DNA of 64,000 nucleotides from Thermogemmatispora tikiterensis (GCF_003268475.1 NZ_MCIF01000002.1:2577312-2641311); one strand, 5' to 3'; counted from the first letter of the stretch, positions 24,434-33,805 are shown. Numbers and translations: made by a program. Notes: generated by a model from the sequence alone, not told the origin.

Positions 24434-25448
24434 TGTGCCTGCCGAGCACGCCGGTTACAGGACTCAGAACTGGCTGGCTGGTTGGTCGGTCGGCTGGCTG
24501 GCAGCGCGGGCAGAAATGGGTACTACGCTGGGCAATGCTGATGCGTTGGATCGCTGTACCACAGCGTCGACAGGGCTGACCGGTACGCTGGTAGACCTGC
24601 ATATGGGCATAGTTGTTGCCGGCTTCTCCCCAGAGGCCACGATAGTCGTTGAAGGAGGTTCCTCCATGTTCGATACCGAGCCGGAGCACCGCGACGATGG
24701 CCTGGCGTAGGGCGACCACTTCCTCGAAACTGAGTGTGTCGGCACGGCGCAGCGGATGAATGGCTGCCGCAAAGAGGGCTTCATCGGCGTAGATGTTCCC
24801 CAGGCCAGCGATCAGGGTTTGTTCTAGTAGTACCTGCTTGATAGGTCGTTTCTTTCCTTGCAGCAGCACGGCCAGCCGTTCGCTGGTGAAGTCCGGGTCG
24901 AGCGGTTCAAGACCCAGGCCAGCCAGAGCTTCAGCCTCCTGGGTACGAGGCCAGAGGGCCAGCTTACCAAATTTGCGCAGGTCGTTGTAGAGGAGGAGCC
25001 TCCCATCGGCTAAGGTAAAGCAGAGACGACAGTAGAATGGCTGATCATGTAGCAGACAGAGGGTTTCCTCCCGCTCCCCTCGCTGCTTCTCCAGGCAACG
25101 GCACTGATAGCTCTCATTCACAAAGGCTGGCCCCAAGCGGTCCCACGACGCCCGGTCCTGTTGCAGGAGTTGACAGTCAAGGCGCCAGCCGGGAGATAGG
25201 ACCAGCAGGTTACCGGTCATACGCCGGTGGATGGTCAACAGATAGTCGCCGCTGAGATCCAGCAGAAGCAGTTTGCCGCGACGACGCACACCCTCAATGC
25301 GTCGTCCGGCGACTTCCTGACAGAAGGTGTCAGGATCGGGCCGTGCAATGCTCCGCCCCCAGAAAACCTGTGCTTCAGCGATGCTGGCTCCAACAAGGAC
25401 AGCGCGAACCTGACGCGCCGTATATTCAACTTCAGGTAGTTCTGGCAT
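24420..25448 (-). CDS. mutM: Formamidopyrimidine-DNA glycosylase (MutM/Fpg)
   Basis: A 342-residue DNA repair enzyme that removes oxidised purines and nicks the DNA. It starts with PELPEVE: after Met removal Pro1 is the nucleophile and Glu2 the acid; Lys59 in RRRGKLL contacts DNA. The C-terminal zinc finger C-x2-C-x16-C-x2-C (CRRCG ... CPRCQ) is complete. Normal length is about 270-290: extra residues are an insertion after about residue 85 and a tail of about 25 residues beyond the zinc finger, encoded by a TGGC/GGTC-type repetitive stretch near 24471-24505. Confidence 0.95.
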   Translation of the reverse strand: MPELPEVEYTARQVRAVLVGASIAEAQVFWGRSIARPDPDTFCQEVAGRRIEGVRRRGKLLLLDLSGDYLLTIHRRMTGNLLVLSPGWRLDCQLLQQDRASWDRLGPAFVNESYQCRCLEKQRGEREETLCLLHDQPFYCRLCFTLADGRLLLYNDLRKFGKLALWPRTQEAEALAGLGLEPLDPDFTSERLAVLLQGKKRPIKQVLLEQTLIAGLGNIYADEALFAAAIHPLRRADTLSFEEVVALRQAIVAVLRLGIEHGGTSFNDYRGLWGEAGNNYAHMQVYQRTGQPCRRCGTAIQRISIAQRSTHFCPRCQPADRPTSQPVLSPVTGVLGRHITEV

Positions 25449-25561
25449 GATTGCTACTCACTTGCGTGGTGCATAAATTGCCGGGAGCAAAGTCGCTCGG
25501 GCGGGACAGACAGCCCCTGGCTTCGTGTCCGCCACTCCCTGCCCCCGCAGCATAGTATGCC

Positions 25562-26236
25562 TCAGTCTTTCTGGATCGTGGAGTCGAGATCGGACAGAAG
25601 AGGGAAAATTTCCCATACTCGGAAGCCCGCTTCTGTATCTTCGACGCAAAGGTGGGACGGATAACGCAAGAGCAACCAGACCGCCAGCAAGTCACCGGCA
25701 CAGCCGGAGAGATGTCCAGCCCCAGCCAGGACCAGGTAAGGAGCTGCCGGCGGCCAGCAGAACATCAGTAGAGCCAGGAGAAGGGAGAGGACCAGACAGG
25801 GGGCCAGCCCCACAACAAGATACTGGTTGCGCCGGAAGAGCTGGTCACGCGCTCCACAATAGAGGGCCACAGGGAAGCGCACTCCATAATAGGGTTGTCC
25901 TCCCCAGAAACGGAAGGCCAGCCCATGCAGCAGCTCATGAAGGGGTAACAGGAGCAGGTAAACGACGCCGCTGATCCCCAGCCAGATGAGCAGGTCCAGC
26001 AGATCGGCGCTCCCTACAGACCAGCCGTGGAGAGGCCGCCAGACGAGCGCCAGTATAGCCAGGGTCCCAAAGCCCACCAACCCGATGAGAAGGAGCAGAA
26101 AACTCAGCAAGGTCAGAGGGTAGAGCAAGGGTGGCTCCAACAGAGAAGCCTCCCCTCGCAGGAGCGCCAGGCCCGCGTTGAGAGCAGCTTGAAGCTCGTA
26201 ACGTCGTTGAGGATGGAAGCGATCAATAACTCTCAC
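25562..26236 (-). CDS. DUF3267-type membrane zincin protease
   Basis: A 224-residue membrane protein with four hydrophobic segments (about 37-70, 82-102, 140-165 and 168-190). The motif HELLH near residue 105 sits at the end of a membrane helix, as in intramembrane or membrane-bound zincin metallopeptidases; the overall layout matches the DUF3267 family. Substrates of this family are unknown. The start is a GTG at 26236, with only a weak ribosome site (GAGCAGG), so it is less certain. Its neighbours (mutM, rnz) offer no functional hint. Confidence 0.78.
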   Translation of the reverse strand: MRVIDRFHPQRRYELQAALNAGLALLRGEASLLEPPLLYPLTLLSFLLLLIGLVGFGTLAILALVWRPLHGWSVGSADLLDLLIWLGISGVVYLLLLPLHELLHGLAFRFWGGQPYYGVRFPVALYCGARDQLFRRNQYLVVGLAPCLVLSLLLALLMFCWPPAAPYLVLAGAGHLSGCAGDLLAVWLLLRYPSHLCVEDTEAGFRVWEIFPLLSDLDSTIQKD

Positions 26237-26503
26237 AGCTGCGCCTGCTCTTTGCAGTATTTTTTCTTACTGGCCAGGCCCCTGATCCTGCCCGAGACCA
26301 GGCTTCTGCTGATTGATAATATCACAGCTATTGGTCCAGAGCCAGCAGATAGAGGAGGTCGCCAGACAAGGAGAGAGAATCTCTTGCTGGACTCAGTTCC
26401 TTTCCTCTCGCCTCGGCTGCGGCGCGGACTGCTGCCATGCCGGTTGCAAAGGCCATCCGGGCGTGCTACCATACGAGGGAAATGGCGTGAAAGGATGCAA
26501 CCT

Positions 26504-26686
26504 ATGCGGCGAATTCCTGCCCTCGCCTATTTGGCAGGTGCCTTGCTCGTCTTCTGGCTCTTGCTGGCCACGGTGATGATCATCTCTGGCTTTCCTTTCA
26601 TTGTGGTGACTCTCAGCCTCAGCAGTGACCTGATGATCTCTCTTTTCATCCTCGGGCTGGCCTGGGCCTACCAGAAAAATCTGTAA
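26504..26686 (+). CDS. Small two-helix membrane protein
   Basis: A 60-residue protein consisting of a basic start and two hydrophobic helices (about 8-28 and 35-55). The ATG at 26504 has AAAGGA eight bases upstream; an in-frame ATG three codons earlier is an alternative. It ends 13 bases before rnz and is probably co-transcribed with it. The family is not recognised; two-helix small membrane proteins are common and their function cannot be read from sequence. Confidence 0.6.
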   Translation: MRRIPALAYLAGALLVFWLLLATVMIISGFPFIVVTLSLSSDLMISLFILGLAWAYQKNL

Positions 26687-26699
26687 ATGCGAGCGGACG

Positions 26700-27656
26700 A
26701 TGATCGACATCTGCATGCTGGGAACAGGCGGCATGATGCCATTACCGGGACGCTGGCTTTCGTGCGCTTTGGTACGTTGCGGCGCTTCGCTCACGCTGCT
26801 GGACTGCGGTGAAGGGACACAGATCCCCTGGAAGAGCCTGGGCTGGGGCTTTCGTCAGCTCGGGGCCATCTGCCTGACACATATGCACGCCGACCATGTG
26901 GCAGGGCTGCCAGGAGTACTCTTTATGGTGGCCCACGCTGGACGTACGGAGCCGCTGCAGCTCTATGGTCCACCAGGTACGGCCTATGTAGTAGAAGGCT
27001 TGCTGCGCATTGCGGGAGATCTTCCTTTCCCACTGCATGTGCAGGAGCTGCAGGGCGGTGAGCGTCTGGTCCTGCCTGGAGGACTGCAAGGCTCCTGCGC
27101 CCCCGCTCAGCATGGCATACCTTGTCTGGCTTATCGCCTGGAGCTGCCACGTCGTCCCCAGTTCCAGGTGGAGCGCGCTCAAGCGCTGGGCCTGCCTGTC
27201 CAGTACTGGTCTCGCCTACAGCACGGCGAGAGCGTGGAGTACGAGGGACGGCTCATCACTCCGGATCAGGTGCTTGGTCCTCCACGGCGCGGCATCTCTC
27301 TGGCTTTTATCACCGATACGCGCCCGACGACCAGGCTGAGCGCCTTCGCCCGCGACGTTGACCTGCTGATCTGTGAGAGCATGTATGACGATCCGGCGGA
27401 TCTTCCCCTGGCCCGTGCTCACGCTCATATGCTGGCGGAGGAGGCGGCACGCCTGGCCAGGGAGGCCAGCGCCCGTGCATTGCTGTTGACTCACTTCAGC
27501 CCTAAGATCAATGATCCCTCCAGCGCAGAAAAAGCGGCCCGGCGCATTTTCCGCGCGACGCGGGCCGCCCGAGATGGAGAGATTCTGACTTTGAGCTATC
27601 CGCCCGCCCCCGGCGAGCAACAGGAGCGCTCGCAGTCAGCTGAACCTGCTGACTAA
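26700..27656 (+). CDS. rnz: Ribonuclease Z (tRNA 3' endonuclease)
   Basis: A 318-residue metallo-beta-lactamase-fold enzyme that trims the 3' end of tRNA precursors. The zinc motif is THMHADH (His61, His63, Asp65, His66), with further ligands in the AQHG (about 138), FITDTR and LLTHFSP segments. Length matches the family. tRNase Z is needed when CCA is not encoded, which fits the tRNA-Arg at 18376-18449, whose gene lacks CCA. The last four codons lie against the convergent hydrolase gene (stop codons adjacent). Confidence 0.93.
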   Translation: MIDICMLGTGGMMPLPGRWLSCALVRCGASLTLLDCGEGTQIPWKSLGWGFRQLGAICLTHMHADHVAGLPGVLFMVAHAGRTEPLQLYGPPGTAYVVEGLLRIAGDLPFPLHVQELQGGERLVLPGGLQGSCAPAQHGIPCLAYRLELPRRPQFQVERAQALGLPVQYWSRLQHGESVEYEGRLITPDQVLGPPRRGISLAFITDTRPTTRLSAFARDVDLLICESMYDDPADLPLARAHAHMLAEEAARLAREASARALLLTHFSPKINDPSSAEKAARRIFRATRAARDGEILTLSYPPAPGEQQERSQSAEPAD

Positions 27657-28709
27657 TTAGCTGGCCTCCGAGAGGCCTGTGATTTCCTCCGCGCGCTCAG
27701 CAGGCCCTGGCAGCATCGTCCCGGTTCCTTCACCCTCGACGAGCTGCAGGCGAGGGCGTGCCTTCTTTAAATGCTCCTCGAAGAAGGAGAGCACTCTGCT
27801 GACGTAGGCGCGCCGGTCGGCAAAGTAGGCGCCGCAGTGGTCGGCTTCGGGCACGATCCATAGCTCTTTTGGTTCGCCGGCTGCCTCGTAAAGGAGTGGA
27901 GCATCGCGCGGGTCAACCAGCGAATCTTTGCCACCGTGGATGATGAGAATGGGACGCGGCGCGATCTTGCCAATATCACGCAGCGGCGCCACCTGGTCAA
28001 AACGATAGCCCGCGCGCCACCAGAGGAGATAATCGGCCACCCAGGTAAAAGGGGCAGCCGGCAAGTGAAGCACGCGGTGAACGTTATAGTCGATGACGCT
28101 CCAGTGAGTGGCAAACGAGCTGTCAGCGACAATTGCCTCTACATCCTGACAGTGGGCGCTGCACATGATGGCTACAGCAGCCCCCATCGAATAGGCAATG
28201 ACCCCCAGGCGAGCATGAGGAGCACGCTCCTTGGCATAGGCTACCGCTCCCATGAAATCATTAATCTCACGGTAGCCGAGGGTGACCGGTTTGCCAACCT
28301 CTTGTCCATGCCCGTAATACTCAAAGACGAGGACATTATGGCCGGCTTTCCAGAGGTGGGCACACATGCCAAGCACGTCGGCCATCCCCGAGCGGTAGCC
28401 AGGACAGACCAGAATAGTCGTAGTGGCCCCGGGATAGGGAATGTACCAGCCATTGACCAGGTGGTCGCTGTTGGACGCCGGGAAGGTCACCGCCTCGGCA
28501 GGCAGCTCAAGCTCAAACGGGGAGATTTTGTAGAGGTCTGCAAAACTGACGATTTTCTTGGGACGGATCAGGGTCTCAACAACATAGACTGCTACTGTGA
28601 CGATGAATCCTGCCACTCCGATGACGCTCCCCAGGCCGCCAACCAAAAGCTGCTTCAAAGAAGGCTTGCCTACACGAATCTTGCTTAACTCTAGCACAGA
28701 GGCCGCCAA
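27657..28709 (-). CDS. Alpha/beta hydrolase with N-terminal membrane helix
   Basis: A 350-residue serine hydrolase of the alpha/beta fold. A membrane helix lies at about 23-45; the nucleophile is the Ser in AYSMGAA (about 170), the acid the Asp in GGKDSLV (about 280) and the base the His in EADHCGA (about 311). The layout resembles BAAT/YqkD-type hydrolases of unknown substrate. The start is uncertain: the TTG at 28709 has AAAGG almost touching it, and a GTG four codons later is another choice. Two GCCCAGAGGGACA repeats lie just upstream and may be regulatory. Confidence 0.82.
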   Translation of the reverse strand: MAASVLELSKIRVGKPSLKQLLVGGLGSVIGVAGFIVTVAVYVVETLIRPKKIVSFADLYKISPFELELPAEAVTFPASNSDHLVNGWYIPYPGATTTILVCPGYRSGMADVLGMCAHLWKAGHNVLVFEYYGHGQEVGKPVTLGYREINDFMGAVAYAKERAPHARLGVIAYSMGAAVAIMCSAHCQDVEAIVADSSFATHWSVIDYNVHRVLHLPAAPFTWVADYLLWWRAGYRFDQVAPLRDIGKIAPRPILIIHGGKDSLVDPRDAPLLYEAAGEPKELWIVPEADHCGAYFADRRAYVSRVLSFFEEHLKKARPRLQLVEGEGTGTMLPGPAERAEEITGLSEAS

Positions 28710-29119
28710 CCTTTCTACTCGCTAGCTGATTGGCCCAGAGGGACAAGATCACGTCTGCCCAGAGGGACAGCTGAGCTCACTAGCATACCTTCACTATGAC
28801 GCTGCGACTCGCATCCCAGGCCGCAGGCTCATCGGCCCCTCGCTTGCTCAGGTGAGCCGGTGCTCCCCTCGCAGCCGGGTATACCTAAGCCAGGCAAAAG
28901 GCGAAAAAAGCACCTTACACTAGCCAGGCGTACGCGAGCGAGTCGGTGCACGCTTTCTTTACGTAGATGAACCCCCCGCCATAGCCTACCCACCCCAGAG
29001 AGAAATAGAGGCAGCGGCGTGCTGTCTGGTGTCATTCGCCTGCCGCTGCAGTAAATCGGGCAGTTTGAGGTTGCTCTTGCAATCCTGCTTACTTCTAAAT
29101 TAGCTCATTAGCTATGATA
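28710..29119. other. Intergenic region with a 13-bp direct repeat
   Basis: No gene is supported in these 410 bases. GCCCAGAGGGACA occurs at 28733-28745 and again at 28757-28769, a 24-base step, just upstream of the leftward hydrolase gene. A short AT-rich patch near 29091-29130 lies after the stop of the phosphatase-like gene. Confidence 0.5.
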
Positions 29120-30622
29120 CTATATCGAGAACGGGCTTGCAAGGGGCGCCCCAGCACCAATGAGCGGGCGGCCTACCAGCTGCGCAGGGACAGGAATATT
29201 GAGCGCCGCCAGGATGGTCGGGACGATGTCATAGGCAGACACGGGCCTGAGTACGGACCGCTGGAGGCCCGCCCCATAGAGGCAGAGCAGTCCGTCTGGA
29301 TGATGCATACCACAGCATGGCTCGCCCGCGCTCCAGAGCTGCCGCGGCCCTGTGGCCAGCGAGAGCATGATCCCATCATGGGCCAGGAGTATGAGACGTC
29401 GTGTTGGCTTTCCAGGTAGTGTCGGCTCCGGCTCCGAGGCCGGCACGTGACTTCCCGGGCAGCTTTCGTCTCGGTAAAGGTCTCCAATGGCTGGATAGGC
29501 CGTTGCAGGATCGACCTGGGCCTGCAGATCAGCCATGAACTCCTCGATCTGCTTCTCCGTGAGGTGATCGGCAAGGGCAATAGCTGCATAGCCCCCCAGC
29601 GGTGATGAGGTCGGGAGCAATAGGAGAGAGCTACCCGCCAAAGGCGGCTCGCCCCCCCCTGCAGGAGGTGCCGCTAGTCGCCAGACTCGCCAGCGCCGCT
29701 GCGCAGGAAGGTGAGGCAGCAACCGTAGTTTCCTGCGACGAGCAGGCCAGTCGACTCTCTGCTGGACGAGCGTATCCTGAACAGGCATGTCCGGCTTATA
29801 GCGTCTCAGATATTCCTGCAGATAGAAGGTGCGCTTGATGCCCTGGAAACTGTAAGGCGAGAGGAGGATCAGGAGATCGGACGACCGTAAGACGCTCAGC
29901 GCTCGCCCAAGTAGCTCATCCAGAAGGCGATAGCAAGCAACTACCTCGCGCTGGAGATCGAGCACGCGGTCCCAATAGAGATGTTGCAGCAGATCAATCT
30001 CATGGAGCACAAAGAGACAGCAATCCCAATCTTCACGCAGAAGCAAGTCCAGCAGAGCCGAGCGCTCTTCCAAGAGGCGGCGGATCTCCATCAGAGGTTC
30101 TCCGAGCCAGGCCGCCAGCCCGCGCCAGGTAGGAGTGAGCTGATAGTTCGGGATGACTTCCAGCAGCCTGGAGGCGAAGTCGGGTGGATAGGCGAGGCCG
30201 GCATAGAATGGTGGCGCCGGCGGACCGCTGAGCATGATACCATTGAGGGGACGAGGCGGATAGGTCTCGGGGACATTAGCGACCAAGACACGCCTCCCCC
30301 AGGCGCTGAGCAGGCTCCAGAGCGCCTTGTCGCCTTGCCCCAGCTCGTGCAAGGTCCGTGAAGCCGACTGCGGCTCAGTAACTGTCTCAAGCAGACAGCG
30401 ATCGTACTCGCCGTCACCAGGAGTCAAGCCCTGCCGCCGCGGTGGAAGACCTGTCAGGATAGCTTGCCAACGCGTGGTCGCCGCTGGCGGTAGCGGCGCC
30501 CGTAACAAGGCGTGCACTCCCCCCTCGTAGATCTGCCGCAGATGGGGAAGCAATCCTTGCGCCATCAGCGGTTTGACAATGCGCAACGTCAGGCCATCCA
30601 CCCCAATAAGCAAGACCCGCAT
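29120..30622 (-). CDS. Alkaline-phosphatase-superfamily protein, degenerate site
   Basis: A 500-residue protein of the nucleotide pyrophosphatase/phosphodiesterase branch. Conserved features: the metal Asp in LIGVDGLT, the candidate nucleophile Thr in PAATTRW, the HEIDLLQH segment (Asp and His ligands) and a C-terminal HHPDG His. The second metal site motif, normally DHG, is replaced by SPYSF, so two ligands appear lost; catalysis may be altered or absent. I chose the ATG at 30622, with GAGGGG just upstream, over a TTG four codons earlier. A paralogue with an intact motif lies at 59570-60856. It is divergent from the P450 gene. Confidence 0.8.
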   Translation of the reverse strand: MRVLLIGVDGLTLRIVKPLMAQGLLPHLRQIYEGGVHALLRAPLPPAATTRWQAILTGLPPRRQGLTPGDGEYDRCLLETVTEPQSASRTLHELGQGDKALWSLLSAWGRRVLVANVPETYPPRPLNGIMLSGPPAPPFYAGLAYPPDFASRLLEVIPNYQLTPTWRGLAAWLGEPLMEIRRLLEERSALLDLLLREDWDCCLFVLHEIDLLQHLYWDRVLDLQREVVACYRLLDELLGRALSVLRSSDLLILLSPYSFQGIKRTFYLQEYLRRYKPDMPVQDTLVQQRVDWPARRRKLRLLPHLPAQRRWRVWRLAAPPAGGGEPPLAGSSLLLLPTSSPLGGYAAIALADHLTEKQIEEFMADLQAQVDPATAYPAIGDLYRDESCPGSHVPASEPEPTLPGKPTRRLILLAHDGIMLSLATGPRQLWSAGEPCCGMHHPDGLLCLYGAGLQRSVLRPVSAYDIVPTILAALNIPVPAQLVGRPLIGAGAPLASPFSI

Positions 30623-30833
30623 GATCCCCCTCAAATTACTGTCTAGTATTATATACGGCAGTTGTTGCTGCTAGAGAGCGAAAATTTGTCAAGATCTGGT
30701 TAATGCCAGGCACGGACTCATAAAGGTTTCTCCACAGGCGGCCTCGAACTGACAGAGACTGCTATCGCAGGGAAGAGGAGAGATAGCATTGTCCTCGGCC
30801 CGGGCGCTGTGATAGGGTGTAAGGAAAGTAAGG

Positions 30834-32207
30834 ATGAACAGACCGGGGCCTGACGACAAACGCTCCGTGTCTTACTCGTTCTCGCTTCCCTACGAGTGGC
30901 AGCTTGTGCAGCAAGGAGCAGCAACGGTCATGCAAGATCACCAGAGCGGTCACCAGCGTCTTACGCTGAGCGATGTCCAGAGGCCAGAATATCTGGCTAA
31001 CCCCTACCCTCTCTATCACCGTCTGCGCGAGCACGATCCCATCTATTGGGACGAGGAGATGCACGCCTGGGTGCTGACGCGCTACACTGATGTCGTAGCT
31101 GTGTTGCGTGATCCGCGCTTCTCATCGGCCTGGGGTCCAGTCGAAACGGCCTGGATGCCAGAGGAACTGCGTCCTCAGCTAGAGCCTGCTCTGCGGGCTG
31201 TCTCGCGCCAGATGCTCTTTCTCGATCCTCCCGATCATTCGCGTCTCCGCGGCCTGGTAGCGCGGGCCTTTACGCCGCGCATGGTCGAGAGCCTGCGCCC
31301 ACGTGTGCAGCGTCTTGTCGACGAGCTGCTCGATGCGGTGCAGGACCAGGGCGAGATGGAATTCGTCGCCGATTTCGCCTACCCGCTGCCAGCCATCGTG
31401 ATCGCCGAGATGCTCGGTGTGCCGCCCGAGGACCGCAGCCAGTTCATCGTCTGGACACAGGACTTCGGCCGGCTGCTGGATGGCGGCCATCTAAGCTTCG
31501 AGGAGCTGCTGACAACCCTGAGCGGCATCGCAGATTTTCTAGCCTACTTCAGGCGCCAGATCGCGCAGCGGCGCACGGCTCCGCGCGATGACCTTTTGCA
31601 GGCGCTGATCCTGGCTGAGGAGCAGGGCGACCGCCTTAACGAGGAGGAGCTGCTCGGGAACTGCGTCCTGCTGCTCGCCGCCGGTCATGGTACTACAACC
31701 CACCTGCTTGGCAATGGCCTCTATGCCCTCTTGCAGCATCCCGAGCAGCTTCAGTTACTGCGGGAGAATCCCAGTCTGGCGCCGACGGCGGTGATGGAAC
31801 TCTTACGCTACGACAGTCCAGTGCAGCTGACTTCACGTCGCCTTACAGCTGACGTCGAATGGGCAGGGCGACGTTTCAAAGCCGGCGAGGAAGTGCTGAC
31901 TGTGTTGGGAGCGGCTAATCACGACCCCGAGCAGTTCCCCGATCCTGACCGACTTGACCTCCGTCGCACTGACAATCGCCACGTGGCCTTTGGTCACGGC
32001 CCCCACTTCTGCCTTGGGGCCCCGCTGGCGCGCCTGGAGGCGGAGGTTGCCTTTACGACCATACTTCGACGCCTGCCACAGTTGTGCCTGGCGACAGAGC
32101 AGATTGAGCGCCTTCCGTCTCTGGTCTTCCGCGGTATCAAGGCACTGCCAGTGACGTTTGCCTCGGTCTTGCCAGCGACAGGAGCAACCGCAGCAGCAGA
32201 AGACTAA
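30834..32207 (+). CDS. Cytochrome P450
   Basis: A 457-residue soluble bacterial P450 monooxygenase. Seen: the oxygen-binding I-helix motif AGHGTTT (about 285), the ExxR motif in MELLR, and the haem loop FGHGPHFCLG with the thiolate ligand Cys393. The N-terminus has no membrane anchor but carries about 25 more residues than typical CYP107-like enzymes. AAGGAAAG/AAGG precedes the ATG. No ferredoxin or reductase gene is adjacent, so redox partners come from elsewhere. The substrate cannot be predicted; the closest style is CYP107/CYP109-like enzymes of secondary metabolism or xenobiotic oxidation. It meets the GNAT gene tail to tail. Confidence 0.95.
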   Translation: MNRPGPDDKRSVSYSFSLPYEWQLVQQGAATVMQDHQSGHQRLTLSDVQRPEYLANPYPLYHRLREHDPIYWDEEMHAWVLTRYTDVVAVLRDPRFSSAWGPVETAWMPEELRPQLEPALRAVSRQMLFLDPPDHSRLRGLVARAFTPRMVESLRPRVQRLVDELLDAVQDQGEMEFVADFAYPLPAIVIAEMLGVPPEDRSQFIVWTQDFGRLLDGGHLSFEELLTTLSGIADFLAYFRRQIAQRRTAPRDDLLQALILAEEQGDRLNEEELLGNCVLLLAAGHGTTTHLLGNGLYALLQHPEQLQLLRENPSLAPTAVMELLRYDSPVQLTSRRLTADVEWAGRRFKAGEEVLTVLGAANHDPEQFPDPDRLDLRRTDNRHVAFGHGPHFCLGAPLARLEAEVAFTTILRRLPQLCLATEQIERLPSLVFRGIKALPVTFASVLPATGATAAAED

Positions 32208-32846
32208 CTATAGGTCTCGCGCGGCAGCGGCGGAGAGCACCGTTGGCAGCGATAGAGCGATCTCTTTGGCGTAGATGGCCAGAGGCCGGCATGGCCGCAC
32301 TGGCAGAGGCAGAAGAGCCAGCAAGTCAGGACTACTCGCACCGGCTTCTGCCTCTGTCTGCGGCCAGTGTCGGCAGCCAAAGGCCAGAGGAGCATAGCCC
32401 TCACGCTCTAAGAAGAGCAGCGCCCCCCGTTGGTCCCGTCTCAGCAGTATCGGCGTCCCGAGCAGGAGCGGGACATAGGTGACGTCCCTCGGCTGAGGGA
32501 AGAGAGCAAGGGCCAGCCGGCTAGCCTGCTCCTCTACCAGCCGGAGTAAGAGCGTACCCAGACCTCGACGGCGATAGTCAGGATGGAGGAGCAGGCGCAG
32601 CAGGCAGGCCAGACCGGCAGTGCCTACGATCTCTTGATTTACTCTCTGGCTGCGGAGATCAGCGTAGGCAATCGGCTCTCCCTCACAAGTTTTGACCAGC
32701 CAGCTCTCTTCTGCAGTGAGCAGCAGCTCACCTCCATAGTCAGCATCGTAGAGACCACAGCCGCAGACCGCGAAGAGCCGTCGCAGTTCTTGGCGGTCCG
32801 CCAGATCAGGGGAGGCCAGTCTCAGGCCATGCAATAGGGCCTTCAT
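32208..32846 (-). CDS. GNAT-family N-acetyltransferase
   Basis: A 212-residue acetyltransferase. The acetyl-CoA pyrophosphate loop is RRRGLGT near residue 95, preceded by a strand LLRLLLHPDY, as in GNAT enzymes. The C-terminal 70 residues are less typical. The substrate is unknown. The stop lies directly against the stop of the convergent P450 gene. It follows the methyltransferase gene (45-base gap) on the same strand and may be co-transcribed with it. Confidence 0.8.
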   Translation of the reverse strand: MKALLHGLRLASPDLADRQELRRLFAVCGCGLYDADYGGELLLTAEESWLVKTCEGEPIAYADLRSQRVNQEIVGTAGLACLLRLLLHPDYRRRGLGTLLLRLVEEQASRLALALFPQPRDVTYVPLLLGTPILLRRDQRGALLFLEREGYAPLAFGCRHWPQTEAEAGASSPDLLALLPLPVRPCRPLAIYAKEIALSLPTVLSAAAARDL

Positions 32847-32890
32847 GGCAATGGCTCCTCCTCACTCCTCGCAATCTTCTTCAGCCAGTC

Positions 32891-33682
32891 TCAAGCAAGA
32901 GTATCTCCCTGCGCTTCAGATGCCGTCGCAGTAGCCTCGCCCTCTCCCGAGGCTGGCAGCTTGCGAACCAGCAGCATACGCAGGGGAGGAAAGACGCGCC
33001 ATGAGGGACGTCCAAGGACGAGCTGACCAGCATCCAGAGCCTGCAGATCGCGAGCATATTCCTTCACATGGGCAAGGTCGAGAATAGCAATCTTTCCACC
33101 CGGCTTGAGTACCCGTAGCATTTCGCGCAAGGCTCGATGGCGCTCCTCCCGCCCGTGGATATTGTGCAGCGCGAGACAGGAGACGACGACGTCGAAGCGC
33201 TCTGACGGAAAAGGCAGCTGCCGGGCGTCAGCGGTGATCACGCTGATACGCTCCGCCACGCCGGCCAGGCGTGCGTTCTCCTGGGTCGCCAAAGGACTGT
33301 TGCCGCTCTGATCGCGCGCGCTCCAGACATCAACGCCAGTGGCGTGCCCGCTGCGCAGGCGACGGGCCGCTTCGATGAGCAACATGCCTCGCCCACAGCC
33401 GACATCAAGCACCTCTTCATCGCCGCAGAGCACGAGGCAATCAAGCATACGTCGAATTTCCCAGAGCTTCCCAACACGCGAAGTCCAGAGCATGGCCAAA
33501 GCCTCCCCCAGACAGACGCCGGCCCACACAATACACCAGATGGCCAGCCAGATCAGATGCAGAGCGATCAGCAGCCACAAGGCCACCCCTCCAAGGAGCA
33601 CTCCCCCCAGCATGAGCACACGCACCACTCCGGGGGCATCGATCCCATAATCCGGCTTCCGGCTACCAGGCTGAGTCAGCAT
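32891..33682 (-). CDS. Membrane-anchored SAM-dependent methyltransferase
   Basis: A 264-residue class I methyltransferase. Two hydrophobic helices (about 22-45 and 46-65) precede the catalytic domain: motif I VLDVGCGRG near residue 90, acidic GVDVW about 25 residues later and the LKPGGKI motif near residue 210. Membrane attachment suggests a lipid or membrane-bound quinone-like substrate. The ATG at 33682 was chosen because AAGGAGG lies 8 bases upstream; a longer frame to 33811 has no such site. It is divergent from the aldehyde dehydrogenase gene across an AT-rich control region. Confidence 0.85.
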   Translation of the reverse strand: MLTQPGSRKPDYGIDAPGVVRVLMLGGVLLGGVALWLLIALHLIWLAIWCIVWAGVCLGEALAMLWTSRVGKLWEIRRMLDCLVLCGDEEVLDVGCGRGMLLIEAARRLRSGHATGVDVWSARDQSGNSPLATQENARLAGVAERISVITADARQLPFPSERFDVVVSCLALHNIHGREERHRALREMLRVLKPGGKIAILDLAHVKEYARDLQALDAGQLVLGRPSWRVFPPLRMLLVRKLPASGEGEATATASEAQGDTLA

Positions 33683-33759
33683 AGATCGGTCCTCCTTCCA
33701 GCTCACCCTTGCTAGCAGGGCGCCATTAACGCTCTCCGCCCAGCGTAGCAAAAAGATTC

Positions 33760-33805
33760 TTACCATTGGGTTTATTTTTACCAATCGTTTGGAGAATTTT
33801 ACCAT
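33760..33805 (+). promoter_or_regulatory. Three TTACCA repeats in divergent control region
   Basis: TTACCAT (33760-33766), TTACCAA (33778-33784) and TTACCAT (33799-33805) lie in direct orientation, 18 and 21 bases apart, in an AT-rich patch unlike the surrounding DNA. The second is part of an inverted repeat ATTGG (33765-33769)/CCAAT (33781-33785). They sit between the divergent methyltransferase and aldehyde dehydrogenase genes and are probably regulator sites. Confidence 0.4.
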
